64,000 nt of DNA from assembly GCA_013911975.1 (NCBI GenBank), contig JACESF010000002.1:1-64000 (forward strand). Reading direction: 5' to 3'. Origin of the DNA: Hyphomicrobiales bacterium. Its GTDB lineage: Bacteria; Pseudomonadota; Alphaproteobacteria; Rhizobiales; Xanthobacteraceae. Shown here in pieces: positions 1 to 9,909 of the stretch. The position numbers were made by a program, and so were the translations under genes. The notes under the pieces were generated by a model, which saw only the letters and a list, made by a program, of their open reading frames with translations, was not told where the DNA came from and searched no databases. Within the stretch, counting starts at the first letter, position 1, and each line of letters opens with the position of its first letter.

Positions 1-603
1 CCCAGCAAGCCGACCGCCGTGAAGACCACGGCCATCGCCAAGCCCATCATCCAGGCCGTGCCCGCCCCCACCTTCTCCGGCGGCACGACTCCCCCGGCGA
101 CGCTGGCGCAGCCGGCCCAGATGCTGCCGCCCCAGCAGGTGCAGGCGCAGCCGCCGGTCCAGGCGCAGCCGTACACGCTGGGCACCCTGCCCGCGGGCCA
201 GATGCTGCCGCCGCTTCCGGCTCCCTCTCAGCAGGCCGTCGTGCAGCAGCCGATCCGCACCGCCTCGGCGGCGCCTATCGCCCTGCCCGCCAGCGTCACC
301 GCCCCGGCGGTCGCCCCGCGTCCCGTGGCGCAGCCCAAGGCCGAAGCGCCCGCCGCCCGGTCGGGCTGGATGATCCAGATCGGCGCCTTCGGGGCCGAGA
401 AGGAAGCCAAGAGCCGCCTCGACGTTGCCCAGTCCAAGGCCAAGTCCGTCCTCGGCCGCGCCGAGCCCTTCGTGGAGCGGGCCAGCAAGGGCTCCTCCTC
501 CATCTATCGCGCCCGCTTCGCCGGCCTTGATGAAAAAGGCGCGAAGGAGGCCTGCCGTTTACTGCAGCGCAACGATTTCGACTGCATGACTATACGGAAC
601 TGA
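1..603 (+). CDS. SPOR-domain envelope protein, 3' part (probable D-Ala-D-Ala carboxypeptidase), cut by window edge
   Basis: The frame is open from base 1, so the 5' part lies outside the window and 200 residues are visible. The first ~115 residues are a Pro/Gln/Ala-rich linker. The last ~75 residues form a SPOR domain (SGWMIQIGAFGAEKEA at its start, ending in DFDCMTIRN), which binds denuded septal peptidoglycan. In Hyphomicrobiales this order of linker plus C-terminal SPOR commonly follows a penicillin-binding D-alanyl-D-alanine carboxypeptidase domain. That domain is not visible here, so the enzyme identity is inference while the SPOR domain is read directly. The protein would be secreted and act in the periplasm during division. 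A GTG at 19 is in frame but is not a likely start. Confidence 0.8.
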   Translation, partial: PSKPTAVKTTAIAKPIIQAVPAPTFSGGTTPPATLAQPAQMLPPQQVQAQPPVQAQPYTLGTLPAGQMLPPLPAPSQQAVVQQPIRTASAAPIALPASVTAPAVAPRPVAQPKAEAPAARSGWMIQIGAFGAEKEAKSRLDVAQSKAKSVLGRAEPFVERASKGSSSIYRARFAGLDEKGAKEACRLLQRNDFDCMTIRN

Positions 604-616
604 ACGAGACCCTGAC

Positions 617-642
617 CCGATCGCGTGAAGCAACGTGATCGG
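617..642. terminator. Imperfect stem-loop between convergent genes
   Basis: Arms 617-626 and 633-642 pair with one mismatch around a 6-base loop, 14 bases after the SPOR gene stop and 39 bases from the end of the convergent DnaJ gene. There is no clear T-run on either side, so it may be a weak bidirectional terminator or only an RNA 3'-end structure. Confidence 0.3.
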
Positions 643-680
643 ATCAGACTCAAACAACCTGATAGAGCGCGGCGGAAGAA

Positions 681-1388
681 TCAGCGATGTTTGCTCAGGA
701 TGACGTCCTTGGCTTGGTTGACACGCGCCGCGAGATAGTCGGAACCGCCATGATCGGGGTGGAGCTTCTTCATCAGCGCCCGGTGCGCACGGCGGACCTC
801 CGCCTCCCCCGCACCCTGTTCAAGGCCAAGAACCTCGTAGGCCTCCTGCTCGGTCATCGCGCTGCGCCCCGCCACATCCCCGCCGCGCCGGCCACCCGCA
901 TCGCCCTCAGCGTTTTCACGCCAGGCGGGCGCCCGGCGGTCGAGATAAGCTTCGACTAAGGCGAGCGACTGCGCATCCAGCGCCGGACGAAGCGCGAGGA
1001 TGGCGTCCAGCGGCAAATCATCGAGCCGCGCTCCCGCATGAGGCCCCGCCAGGACCGTCCCGGACAAGGCGCCGCTGCGATGGTCCAGCTCCATCTCGAA
1101 CCAGGCGGAACGCACCCGGGAGAGCTTGGGCGCGGCCTTTCGCTGGAACAGGCCGGAGAGACCCGAGAGCTTTCCGCCCGACCGGCCGAGGAGCGCCAGT
1201 CCCGCCCCGCCGAGGGCGACGGCGGCCATGAAGCGCCCGGTGACGAGGAGGCCCGCCGCTCCCAGCAGGCACGCCACGCCCCCGGTCTCCATGAGGCGCT
1301 GGGCGAGGACTTTCGGATTGGCCTTGGACCACAGATGGAACAGGTAGAGCAGCAGGCCGAGAACGGCGGCGCCGGCAATCAAGGTCAC
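681..1388 (-). CDS. Membrane-anchored J-domain protein
   Basis: 235 residues. Residues ~1-22 and ~36-68 are hydrophobic and predict two or three membrane segments. The last ~58 residues are a J-domain with the HPD tripeptide (KKLHPDHGG) that stimulates Hsp70 ATPase. J-domain at the C-terminus with membrane helices in front resembles the TIM14/DjlC-like proteins of alphaproteobacteria, so it probably recruits DnaK to the inner membrane. The start is GTG at 1388 and overlaps the stop of the upstream VWA-type gene as GTGA, which indicates translational coupling. The middle (~85-150) contains the common 'WFEMELDHRSGALSG' segment of this family. The client is unknown. Confidence 0.8.
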   Translation of the reverse strand: MTLIAGAAVLGLLLYLFHLWSKANPKVLAQRLMETGGVACLLGAAGLLVTGRFMAAVALGGAGLALLGRSGGKLSGLSGLFQRKAAPKLSRVRSAWFEMELDHRSGALSGTVLAGPHAGARLDDLPLDAILALRPALDAQSLALVEAYLDRRAPAWRENAEGDAGGRRGGDVAGRSAMTEQEAYEVLGLEQGAGEAEVRRAHRALMKKLHPDHGGSDYLAARVNQAKDVILSKHR

Positions 1389-2101
1389 GTTGTTCCATCC
1401 CCCATAGCGGAAAGCAGCCGCACGGCGCCCCCTTCGCGGGACGCCAGCAGCGCCGGCCGCCCGCCCGCGGCATAGGCGGCGACGGCGCGCAGCAGCGCCT
1501 TCAATTCATCCCCGGCGCCCGGCGAGAAGCGGCACCACGCCCCGCCCGTGAGGCGCGCCATCTCGCGGAACACGCGCTCCACCTGCGGATCGCGCCCCTC
1601 CTGGAAAACGAAGAGCTTGAGCCCGAGCACCCCGAGCCGCCCGGCGGCCTCGTAGAGCGCGCCGGCATCCTCCTCCATCGCATCCCCCACGAACACGGCG
1701 GCCCGCAGGCGCGCGCGCTCGCCTTCGCGGGCGAGATGGGAGAGAACCCGGCCGATCTGCGTCATCCCGCCCTCGCAGGAGATGCGCCCCATCAGCCGCG
1801 CCAGGGCCGCGCTCTCGGTGACCCAGCCGGAGGCGCGGCACTCGCTGGCGCCGCGATAATAGACGAGTTGCACCTCCAGCCCGCCCAGCCCGAGGGCGGC
1901 GGCGAACATGTCGGCCTGGATCTCCCGGGCCAGCGCCCATGTGGCCTGGCGGGAGATGGTGGCGTCCATCGCGAAGGCGAGGCGTCCGCGCCCCTCCCCG
2001 CCCGGCGCGGCAACGGACCGCGTGGCCGCTTTGAGGAAGGCATCCACCTCTTCCCGCGACGAAGCCTGGCCGACGGGAAGGCTCTTGTCCCGCTCATTCA
2101 T
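1385..2101 (-). CDS. VWA-like domain protein, co-transcribed with the J-domain gene
   Basis: 238 residues from the ATG at 2101. The frame is open 50 codons further up, but the upstream part has no family-like sequence. A Rossmann-like fold is suggested by FAMDATISRQ (a DxTxS MIDAS-type metal site at ~41-45), AAVFVGDAMEEDAGALYE and LKLFVFQEGRD. Such proteins bind partners through the metal site. No signal peptide or membrane segment is visible, so it is cytoplasmic. It overlaps the downstream J-domain gene by 4 bases, and the pair likely forms a chaperone or assembly unit. Its exact role is unknown. Confidence 0.7.
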   Translation of the reverse strand: MNERDKSLPVGQASSREEVDAFLKAATRSVAAPGGEGRGRLAFAMDATISRQATWALAREIQADMFAAALGLGGLEVQLVYYRGASECRASGWVTESAALARLMGRISCEGGMTQIGRVLSHLAREGERARLRAAVFVGDAMEEDAGALYEAAGRLGVLGLKLFVFQEGRDPQVERVFREMARLTGGAWCRFSPGAGDELKALLRAVAAYAAGGRPALLASREGGAVRLLSAMGDGTT

Positions 2102-2268
2102 GGCAGATCGCCCCCATGGGACGTCATCTGGAAACGGTCGGACGGGCCGGGAAGCATCATGAGCGCGAACATAAGCCTCGCGCCCCATTCCACAAGCGCC
2201 GGGGCGCTTCCACACGGGCCGATCGCGCACTAAGGTCCGCGCCGCAAAAAACACCGGGAGGATAGACG

Positions 2269-3114
2269 ATGACGCAGGCGCCCAAGCTGGTCGAGACTCC
2301 GGCGGAGTTGCGGGGCACCCTGCGCGCCCTTCAGATGGGCGGCGCGCGCATCGCCCTCGTGCCCACCATGGGCGCCCTGCATGACGGCCACCTGGATCTG
2401 GTCCGGCAGGCGAAGGCGCTGGCGGACAAGGTGGTGGTGTCCATCTTCGTCAATCCCACCCAGTTCGCGCCGCACGAGGATTTCTCGCGCTATCCGCGCA
2501 CCCTGGAGCGGGATGTGGAATTGCTGACGGGGGTCGGCGCGGACTTCGTCTATGTGCCCGCCGCCTCCGACATGTACCCCCCCGGCTTTGCCACCCGCAT
2601 CGCGCTCGACGGACCCGCCGAGGGGCTGGAGAGCGAATTCCGGCCGCACTTCTTCTCCGGCGTCGCCATCGTCGTCTCGAAGCTGTTCCTCCAGTCCGGC
2701 GCCGACTTCGCGGTGTTCGGGGAGAAGGACTACCAGCAGCTCAAGGTGGTCACCCGTCTTGCCCGCGACCTGGACATCCCCATCGAGATCGTGCCCGGCC
2801 CCACCACGCGGGAGGCGGACGGCCTCGCCCTGTCCTCGCGCAACCGCTATCTGAGCCCCGAGGAGCGTGCCACGGCCCCGGTCATCTCCCGCTCCCTCGC
2901 CGCCGCGGCGGCGGCGATCCGCGCGGGAACGCCGCCCGCCGAGGCGGCCGCTGCGGCGCGCGATGCCATCGCCGCGGCCGGGCTCAAGGTGGACTATGTG
3001 GAAGCCCGCCATGCCGAGACGCTGGCGGCGCTCGGCGCCCCCGGCGAGCCGATCCGCCTGCTGGCGGCCGCCTGGTTAGGCAAGACGCGCCTCATCGACA
3101 ATATGCCGGCGTAG
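2269..3114 (+). CDS. panC: Pantothenate synthetase
   Basis: 281 residues, normal for the family. It condenses D-pantoate with beta-alanine using ATP, the last step of vitamin B5 (coenzyme A precursor) synthesis, in the cytoplasm. Family motifs are all present: VPTMGALHDGHL (~31-42, ATP-binding HIGH-like), FVNPTQFAPHEDF (~60-73), GEKDYQQL (~150) and LSSRNRYL (~183). The start ATG at 2269 is preceded by GGGAGGATAGACG, a good ribosome site. It is a single gene, divergent from the VWA/J-domain pair. panB is not adjacent. Confidence 0.97.
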   Translation: MTQAPKLVETPAELRGTLRALQMGGARIALVPTMGALHDGHLDLVRQAKALADKVVVSIFVNPTQFAPHEDFSRYPRTLERDVELLTGVGADFVYVPAASDMYPPGFATRIALDGPAEGLESEFRPHFFSGVAIVVSKLFLQSGADFAVFGEKDYQQLKVVTRLARDLDIPIEIVPGPTTREADGLALSSRNRYLSPEERATAPVISRSLAAAAAAIRAGTPPAEAAAAARDAIAAAGLKVDYVEARHAETLAALGAPGEPIRLLAAAWLGKTRLIDNMPA

Positions 3115-3141
3115 CAGTCCGGCGCGGGCGCGGCGCTTGGG

Positions 3142-3336
3142 TCAGACCGCGCCCACATAGCTGATGGCGAAGCCTGCCATGACCAGCACGATGCCGACCA
3201 CCAGAATGGTCAGCACGCGCCCGGCCGTGATGCCCTGGCGCGCCTGGACGGCGGGCTTTGCCGGCTCTCCCGGCTGGCCGGAGGCATGTGGCATGCGAAA
3301 TTCCGCATCCTGGCGCCGTTCGCTTTCCATCTCCAT
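3142..3336 (-). CDS. Small single-span membrane protein of unknown function
   Basis: 64 residues. The first ~40 are polar and charged, and residues ~41-62 (VLTILVVGIVLVMAGFAISYV) form one hydrophobic helix at the C-terminus, so this is a tail-anchored or single-pass protein. The start ATG at 3336 has a GGAGG ribosome site (3344-3348 on the reverse strand) at 7-base spacing, which argues that it is a real gene. It is convergent with panC, with 27 bases between the stops. I do not recognise the family. Confidence 0.6.
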   Translation of the reverse strand: MEMESERRQDAEFRMPHASGQPGEPAKPAVQARQGITAGRVLTILVVGIVLVMAGFAISYVGAV

Positions 3337-3538
3337 GGTTCATCCTCCAATTCATCCCTGAAGAAGAACGTTTGAGGATGGCGTCTGGTTCAGCTTGACC
3401 TAACGCCGTGTGATCGCCACATTTAATGCCGCTGCCGACCGTCCCGTGGGAGAAAACTTCAAAATTTGTTTAAGGTTAATTTGGACGACGGGAGGCTGAG
3501 ATTTTACATCTTTTAGTACCGGTGACGAGCGCACCGTG

Positions 3539-6202
3539 ATGCGATTAACGCAGGCGAAAATTCTTGTCGCGGCATGCTTTGCAATTGCCATCACAATTGT
3601 AGCCGGCTCGCTCGCTTACGTTGCATACGAAAGAAAAAACACGATCGCCAACAATTACCGGCGGATCGAGAATGCCAGTGCAGTCCTGGCCGAGTTTGTC
3701 AGCAAGGCTATTCTTGGAATCGATCGTGTCCTCGACAAAAGTTCCGCCGAGATCGCTGCGTCCGCCGGGCAGGTTCAGCCCAAGGCCATCCAGCGCAAAC
3801 TCGCCGACTTCGCCACCGGGGTTACGGGTCTCTCCACCGTCTTCGCGCTCGATTTGGACGGCCAGCTGACGGCCAATTCCCGGATCTCCGAATTCCCGCC
3901 CATCAATTTCGCCGACCGGCCCTATTTCAAGCATGCTGTCGATGGCGGCACCGACGACATCTATATCTCCGAGAGCATCATCAGCCGCGTGCTGAACACT
4001 TGGCAGTTCTTCGCCAGCCGCCCCATCCATGGGCCGGACGGGCGCAAGCTCGGCGTGATCGGCGCCTCCCTCGACACGGCCTTGTTTGAAAACGTGCTGT
4101 CCACCTACCGGCCGGATTCCGGCATCGTCATTAGCCTCTTGACCACGAAGTTCCGCCTCGTCGCGCAAGCCCCGTCAGACACCTCCGCATTCTCGCGCTC
4201 GTTCGAGAAAAGCGCGTCTCTCCGCCGCCTGGCCGCCACGAACGCCGCCTTCCTCGCCGAGGAGGGAAATTCCCTCACCAGCGGTGAAGAGAGCCTCAAC
4301 GTCCTGCGCCGGCTACCGGACCTTCCGCTGATCCTCGCCATTTCCGTGCCGACGGAACACGCCCTGGCCGAATGGCGCGCCCACGCCCGCGCCCTGCTGT
4401 CCCTCGCCGGCGTGATGAGCGCCTTCATCGTGTTCGTCGGCCTCGCGGGGGCCCGCAGCATCCGGCGGCGGGAAGAAGTCTCGACGCTGCTGGACACCAT
4501 GTTCACCCAGACGCCGGCCTGCATCGCCATCTCCAACGTCAATGGCGGGGCCATCAAGCACAACGAGAACTGGATCAGCCTCTCGGACATGTTCACGGTG
4601 CCGGACCATCTGCGCGCCGACGTCTTCGCCAGCCTGCGGCACGCCATCCGCGCCGGCGGCGACCAGGGGCTGACGGAGAATCTCGAAAAGGCCCTGCGCG
4701 ACCTGCAATTGGTGTCGTCCGGCCTCAAGTCCCACGCGGCGCTCGAACTGCGCTGCATCCAGAACGACGTCGACCGCTACTTCACGGTGAATATCAGCCG
4801 CATCGACATCGCCCCCGGTGGAAGCGCGGAGGGGTTCGCCATCCTCGTGATGGACATCTCCAAGCAGCGCGCCCTCGAATTGCGGCTGCGCTCCCAGCTC
4901 GTGCTGGATTCCAAGACCGGCCTGCCGAACCGCGAGGGCTTCCTGGCCGCCGTGGCCGCGCCGCTGGCCAGCGCCGATGACGACGATTGCCTGTTCGTGT
5001 TCGACATCGTGGGTCTGGCGGGCCTCAAGGAAATCCGCGGCTTCGAGATCAGCGACGAGGCGTTCTCCGCGGTGGGGGCCAAGCTCGCGACGCTGAGCGC
5101 CTATGGCTGCCTGGTCGCCCGAACCGACAGCGAGAAATTCTGCGTCTTCGTGTTCGGACCGAGCCTCGGGCAGGATGCGGAGATGCGCCTGCACAGCCTC
5201 GTCACCCATCTCGCGCGGGAATATCCGCTGACGGGGCACAATTTCCACGTCCAGATGACCGTGGGTGCCGCGCGCGTCGGGTGCGTGGGGCGTGACGGGG
5301 AAAGGCTGTTGCAGGCGGCGGAGATCGCCCACGGCCTCGCGCGGCGGCGCGGGCAAGGCTCCCATGCCTTCTTCTCCTCCGAGGTGGAGGCGAAGGCCCA
5401 TGAGCGCGTCCGCCTCTACGAGGACCTGCAGCGGGCGGTGTCCAACCGGGAACTGGAACTTCAGTACCAGCCGAAGGTTAGACTCACCACGGGCGAGATC
5501 ATCGGGGCGGAGGCCCTGGTGCGCTGGCACCACCCCACCGACGGCCCCCAGAGCCCGGCCGTGTTCATTCCCATCGCCGAGGAAAGCGGGCTGATCGTGC
5601 CGCTCGGCGAGTGGGTCATCGGCGAGGTGATGCGCTTCCAGCGATGCTGGCTGGACGAGGCGCCCGACATGCCGCCCATCCCCGTCTCCCTCAACGTCTC
5701 CCATGCCCAGTTCGACCGGGTGGACGTGGCCCAGACGCTGTTGGAGCACCTGACCCGGACCGGGGTCGATCCCAGCCTCATCACCATCGAACTCACGGAG
5801 ACCGTGTTCAGCCGGGAGATTTCGGACACGGTCCGCAAGATCAACCAGATCCGCGAGATGGGCTTCAAGGTGTCGCTGGACGATTTCGGCACCGGCTATT
5901 CGTCGCTCAGCTACCTGAACCTCATGAATTTTGACGAGCTGAAGATCGACGGCTCGTTCGTCCATGCCATCGACACGGACCATGTCTCGCGCTCGATCGT
6001 GGACATGACGCTGCGGCTCGGCGGGACGCTGGACGTGGCGATCACGGCCGAGGGCATCGAGACGGAGCGCCAGCGCGAGGCCCTGATGTCGCTGGGATGC
6101 ACCACCGGCCAGGGCTTCCTGTTCTCCAGGTCCGTCTCCCCCGGGGACTTGAGGGCCATGGTGCGGGAACGCCGGCGCCTGCTGCCGGGCCTGCTGTTCT
6201 GA
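3539..6202 (+). CDS. Membrane-bound cyclic-di-GMP phosphodiesterase with degenerate GGDEF and intact EAL domain
   Basis: 887 residues from the ATG at 3539 (a GTG lies directly before it). Order: TM helix ~6-28, a periplasmic dCache-like sensor region ~30-280 (WQFFASRPIHGPDGRKLGVIGA is typical), TM ~285-305, a PAS-like region ~320-440, GGDEF ~455-620, EAL ~640-880. The GGDEF signature is replaced by RTDSEKF, so cyclase activity is unlikely and the domain may be regulatory. The EAL domain keeps EALVRW, the N of LNVSH, ELTETVF, DDFGTGYSSLSYL, the K and D of LKIDGSF, and AEGIET, so c-di-GMP hydrolysis is expected. It stands alone, preceded by an AT-rich promoter-like region at 3400-3520. The signal sensed is unknown. 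Confidence 0.9.
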   Translation: MRLTQAKILVAACFAIAITIVAGSLAYVAYERKNTIANNYRRIENASAVLAEFVSKAILGIDRVLDKSSAEIAASAGQVQPKAIQRKLADFATGVTGLSTVFALDLDGQLTANSRISEFPPINFADRPYFKHAVDGGTDDIYISESIISRVLNTWQFFASRPIHGPDGRKLGVIGASLDTALFENVLSTYRPDSGIVISLLTTKFRLVAQAPSDTSAFSRSFEKSASLRRLAATNAAFLAEEGNSLTSGEESLNVLRRLPDLPLILAISVPTEHALAEWRAHARALLSLAGVMSAFIVFVGLAGARSIRRREEVSTLLDTMFTQTPACIAISNVNGGAIKHNENWISLSDMFTVPDHLRADVFASLRHAIRAGGDQGLTENLEKALRDLQLVSSGLKSHAALELRCIQNDVDRYFTVNISRIDIAPGGSAEGFAILVMDISKQRALELRLRSQLVLDSKTGLPNREGFLAAVAAPLASADDDDCLFVFDIVGLAGLKEIRGFEISDEAFSAVGAKLATLSAYGCLVARTDSEKFCVFVFGPSLGQDAEMRLHSLVTHLAREYPLTGHNFHVQMTVGAARVGCVGRDGERLLQAAEIAHGLARRRGQGSHAFFSSEVEAKAHERVRLYEDLQRAVSNRELELQYQPKVRLTTGEIIGAEALVRWHHPTDGPQSPAVFIPIAEESGLIVPLGEWVIGEVMRFQRCWLDEAPDMPPIPVSLNVSHAQFDRVDVAQTLLEHLTRTGVDPSLITIELTETVFSREISDTVRKINQIREMGFKVSLDDFGTGYSSLSYLNLMNFDELKIDGSFVHAIDTDHVSRSIVDMTLRLGGTLDVAITAEGIETERQREALMSLGCTTGQGFLFSRSVSPGDLRAMVRERRRLLPGLLF

Positions 6203-6250
6203 CCCGCGCGGCCCGGAGAGCCGCGCGGTCACCGCTGCGCCGCCTGGGCG

Positions 6251-7033
<783 letters not shown>

Positions 7034-7043
7034 GGCGCTCTCC

Positions 7044-8420
7044 TTAGTGGCGGTGGCTGCGGTCGAGGCGCTTTTCGAGCGCCATCGAATAGCGGGACAT
7101 GCCGTAGCAGAAGACGAAATAGACGATGCCGGCAAAGCCGAAGCCCGTGAAGAGCGTGGTCGGCGTCGCCCAGGCGGGGTCCGTGAAGGACGCCCGCAGG
7201 ATGCCCAGCAGGTCGAAGATGGACACGATCAGCACCAAGGTCGTGTCCTTGAACAGGCCGATGAAGTTGTTGACGATGCCCGGGATCACCAGCTTCAGCG
7301 CCTGGGGCAGCACCACGAGGCGCATCATGAAGCCGGAGCGCAGGCCCAGCGCCATGGCGCCTTCATACTGCCCCTTGGGGATCGCCTGGAGACCGCCGCG
7401 CACCACTTCCGCCATGTAGGCGGAGGCGAACAACGCCACGCCCACCAGCGCCCGGAGCAGCCCGTCGATGGTGAAGCGCCCGGGCAGGAACAGGGGCAGC
7501 ATGTAGGTGGCGAAGAACAGCACCGTGATGAGCGGCACGCCACGCCAGAACTCGATGAAGATGATGGAGGCGTACTTCACCAGCGGATAGTCCGAGCGCC
7601 GCCCCAGCGCCAGCAGGATGCCGAAGGGCAGAGACACGGTGATGCCGGTGACGGCGATGACCAGCGTCACCAGCAGGCCGCCCCATTGCCGGGTCTCCAC
7701 CGGCTCCAGCCCGAAATCCAGGTCCACCACCAGCAGCACGGCGGCGAGCACCGCGAACGCCTTCAGGATGGAGCCGGCGACGGAGCGCCGCTCGCCCCCG
7801 AAGAACGGGCAGACCAGCATGCCGATGCCAGCCGCGATGAGGGCGACGAGGACGAATTGCAGCCAGAAGCCCAACCGCAGCCCGGCGAAGCCCGCGAGGC
7901 CGAGATCCAGCCCGGTCCAGCCGAGCAGGAAGTTGCGCATGTCCAGGTCGCCGCCGGTCAGCAGCACGAAGGCGATGACCGGGTAGATGCCGAAGAAGGC
8001 GACCGCGTTCAGGCGCTTGTAGGGCACCTTGGGGAACAGGAGCGGGGCGAGCAGCAGCGCGCCCATGAGATAGACCGTGTTCACCCGCCAGCGCTCCGCC
8101 GCCGGGTAGAAGCCGTAGAGGATCTGGTTCCACTTGGCCCAGATGAAGGGCCAGCAGGCGCCCACGGGGCGGCCGATCTTCTCCGGCAGGCAGTCGTCCC
8201 GGCCGGTGCCGACCCAGACCGCGTCGAGGATGAAGAATTTCACCAACGGCGGGACCACGGCATAGACGACGAAGATGCCCAGCAGGGTGAGCAGGACCTG
8301 CCCGACGGAGCCGAACAGGTGCGCGCGGGCCCAGCCGATGGCGCCGCGGGTGGAGGCCGGCGCGGGCTCCTGGGGGCGAAGCTCCGGCGGGGCCACATAG
8401 GCGACGGTGCGGGTGTCCAT
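7044..8420 (-). CDS. aapM: General L-amino acid ABC transporter, permease
   Basis: 458 residues. It is an integral inner-membrane subunit. The N-terminal half has several helices and a periplasmic stretch, and the C-terminal half carries the HisM-type permease core with the EAA-like loop ([18 protein letters not shown], ~365) that contacts the ATPase. Being longer than glutamine permeases is normal for AapM. The start ATG at 8420 has GGAGG just upstream, and eight further in-frame residues before it are not needed. It sits 10 bases after aapQ and 10 before aapP, so it is translated from one mRNA. Confidence 0.93.
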   Translation of the reverse strand: MDTRTVAYVAPPELRPQEPAPASTRGAIGWARAHLFGSVGQVLLTLLGIFVVYAVVPPLVKFFILDAVWVGTGRDDCLPEKIGRPVGACWPFIWAKWNQILYGFYPAAERWRVNTVYLMGALLLAPLLFPKVPYKRLNAVAFFGIYPVIAFVLLTGGDLDMRNFLLGWTGLDLGLAGFAGLRLGFWLQFVLVALIAAGIGMLVCPFFGGERRSVAGSILKAFAVLAAVLLVVDLDFGLEPVETRQWGGLLVTLVIAVTGITVSLPFGILLALGRRSDYPLVKYASIIFIEFWRGVPLITVLFFATYMLPLFLPGRFTIDGLLRALVGVALFASAYMAEVVRGGLQAIPKGQYEGAMALGLRSGFMMRLVVLPQALKLVIPGIVNNFIGLFKDTTLVLIVSIFDLLGILRASFTDPAWATPTTLFTGFGFAGIVYFVFCYGMSRYSMALEKRLDRSHRH

Positions 8421-8430
8421 GGCTCCCTCC

Positions 8431-9720
8431 TCACCGTTCCACAAGCGCGACGCGCTTGTTGTACAAACTCATCAGCACCGAAGTGAGGATGGAGATCGTC
8501 AGATAGACCGCCATGGTCATGGCGATGATCTCGATGGCCTGCCCGGTCTGGTTCAGGGTGGTGCCGGCGAAGACCGCGAACAGGTCCGGGTAGCCCACCG
8601 CGACGCCCAGCGTCGAGTTCTTGGTGAGGTTCAGATACTGGCTGGTGAGCGGCGGCACGATCACCCGCATGGCCTGCGGGATGATGATGAGCCGCAGCGT
8701 CGGCCCGGAGCGCATACCCAGCGACTTGGCCGCCTCCGTCTGCCCCTTGGACACGGCCAGAATGCCGGCGCGGACGATCTCCGCGATGAAGCCCGCCGTG
8801 TAGATGGACAGCGCCACCAGCAGGGCGACGAATTCAGGGATGACGCGCACGCCGCCCGCGAAATTGAAGCCGCGCAGCTCGGGCTTCTCGAACGTCATGG
8901 GCCAGCCGAGCACGAAGCCCGCCACCAAAGCCGGGAGGACGACGAGGGCAAGCCCCACCCAGAAGGTGGGGAACGGCTGGCCGGTGCGCTCGCGGCGCAC
9001 CCGCGCCCAGCGCGCCACCAGCCAGGCGACGACCGCGCCCGCGATGAAGACGCCGAAGATGATGTTGAAGTCCGGCTCGAACACCGGGCGCGGCACCACC
9101 AGCCCGCGATTGGAGAGGAACACGCCGGGGGTGGACACGTCGCCCGCGAGCGCCTTCAGCCCGTCGGCGAGGGAGGTCATCCCCAGGGCGGACGCGCCGT
9201 TCGAAAGGGCGTTGAGCAGCGGCTGGAGGCCGAACGCCCACCCCTGGCGCGGATTGGGCATGGTGGAGAGCACCGCCAGGTACCAGAACAGGATCTGGAA
9301 CAGCGGCGGCAGGTTGCGCGTCACCTCCACATAGGCGGAGGCCAGGGCGCGGATGACCACGTTCTCCGAGAGGCGCGCGACGCCCACCAGGAAGCCGATG
9401 ATGGTGGCCAGGATGACGCCGAGCACCGCCACAAGCAGCGTGTTGAGCAGGCCCACCAGGAAGGCGCGGCCGTAGCTCATGGATTCCGAATAGGGAATGA
9501 GCGTCTGGGTGATGCCGAAGCCGGCGGAATTGTCGAGGAAGCCGAAGCCCGAGGCGATGCCCTGGCGGGCGAGATTGGCCTGGGCGTTGGCGAAGAACGA
9601 CCACGCCATCCAGATGAGCAATATGGCCAGGGAAACCTGGATCACGGCGGAGCGCAGCGCCGGGTCGGTCCACGACCATCGGCGCGCGGGTGCGGAGCCC
9701 GGCAAGCGTGCGTCAGTCAT
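8431..9720 (-). CDS. aapQ: General L-amino acid ABC transporter, permease
   Basis: 429 residues, the second permease subunit and partner of AapM. Helix at ~25-45, and the conserved HisM core begins near SYGRAFLVGLLNTLLVAVLG (~82). A long insertion (~150-290) separates helices, as in rhizobial AapQ. The EAA-like loop EIVRAGILAVSKGQTEAAKS lies at ~325-345. The start is ATG at 9720. It follows aapJ after a 189-base gap holding two tandem stem-loops, so full operon transcripts may be fewer than aapJ transcripts. Confidence 0.93.
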   Translation of the reverse strand: MTDARLPGSAPARRWSWTDPALRSAVIQVSLAILLIWMAWSFFANAQANLARQGIASGFGFLDNSAGFGITQTLIPYSESMSYGRAFLVGLLNTLLVAVLGVILATIIGFLVGVARLSENVVIRALASAYVEVTRNLPPLFQILFWYLAVLSTMPNPRQGWAFGLQPLLNALSNGASALGMTSLADGLKALAGDVSTPGVFLSNRGLVVPRPVFEPDFNIIFGVFIAGAVVAWLVARWARVRRERTGQPFPTFWVGLALVVLPALVAGFVLGWPMTFEKPELRGFNFAGGVRVIPEFVALLVALSIYTAGFIAEIVRAGILAVSKGQTEAAKSLGMRSGPTLRLIIIPQAMRVIVPPLTSQYLNLTKNSTLGVAVGYPDLFAVFAGTTLNQTGQAIEIIAMTMAVYLTISILTSVLMSLYNKRVALVER

Positions 9721-9860
9721 TTAGCCCCTCGAAGTCTGGGCGCTTTGGCCCTTATCGTTCTTGCGGTGCCACCGGCCGCCCCAGCCGGCAACGGGTTCAG
9801 ACGCGACCTTGTCTCCCTGATATTTCTTTTATTTCAACTCCCTACAGAGCTTGGCTCACG

Positions 9861-9900
9861 CATTGCGCGAGCAATGCCCGGCCTCGCGGGGAGGCCGGGC
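9861..9900 (-). other. Two tandem stem-loops in the aapJ-aapQ intergenic region
   Basis: First hairpin (reading the plus strand): perfect 6-base arms 9861-9866 and 9871-9876 around GCGA. Second: perfect 9-base arms 9876-9884 and 9892-9900 around a 7-base loop; they share base 9876. They lie right after the aapJ stop on the transcribed strand. The only T-run on that strand precedes the stem, so this is not a standard intrinsic terminator. A role as a 3'-end stabiliser of the binding-protein mRNA or as a partial attenuator is likely, as known for other binding-protein operons. Confidence 0.6.
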
Positions 9901-9909
9901 AAAAGCACG

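Noticed and set aside
4313..6232. Long open frame antisense to the EAL-domain gene
   Set aside because: No family features, and the plus-strand EAL domain is intact across the same bases.
9876..9900. Intrinsic terminator after aapJ
   Set aside because: On the transcribed strand the T-run lies before the stem, not after it, so it was called only a stem-loop.
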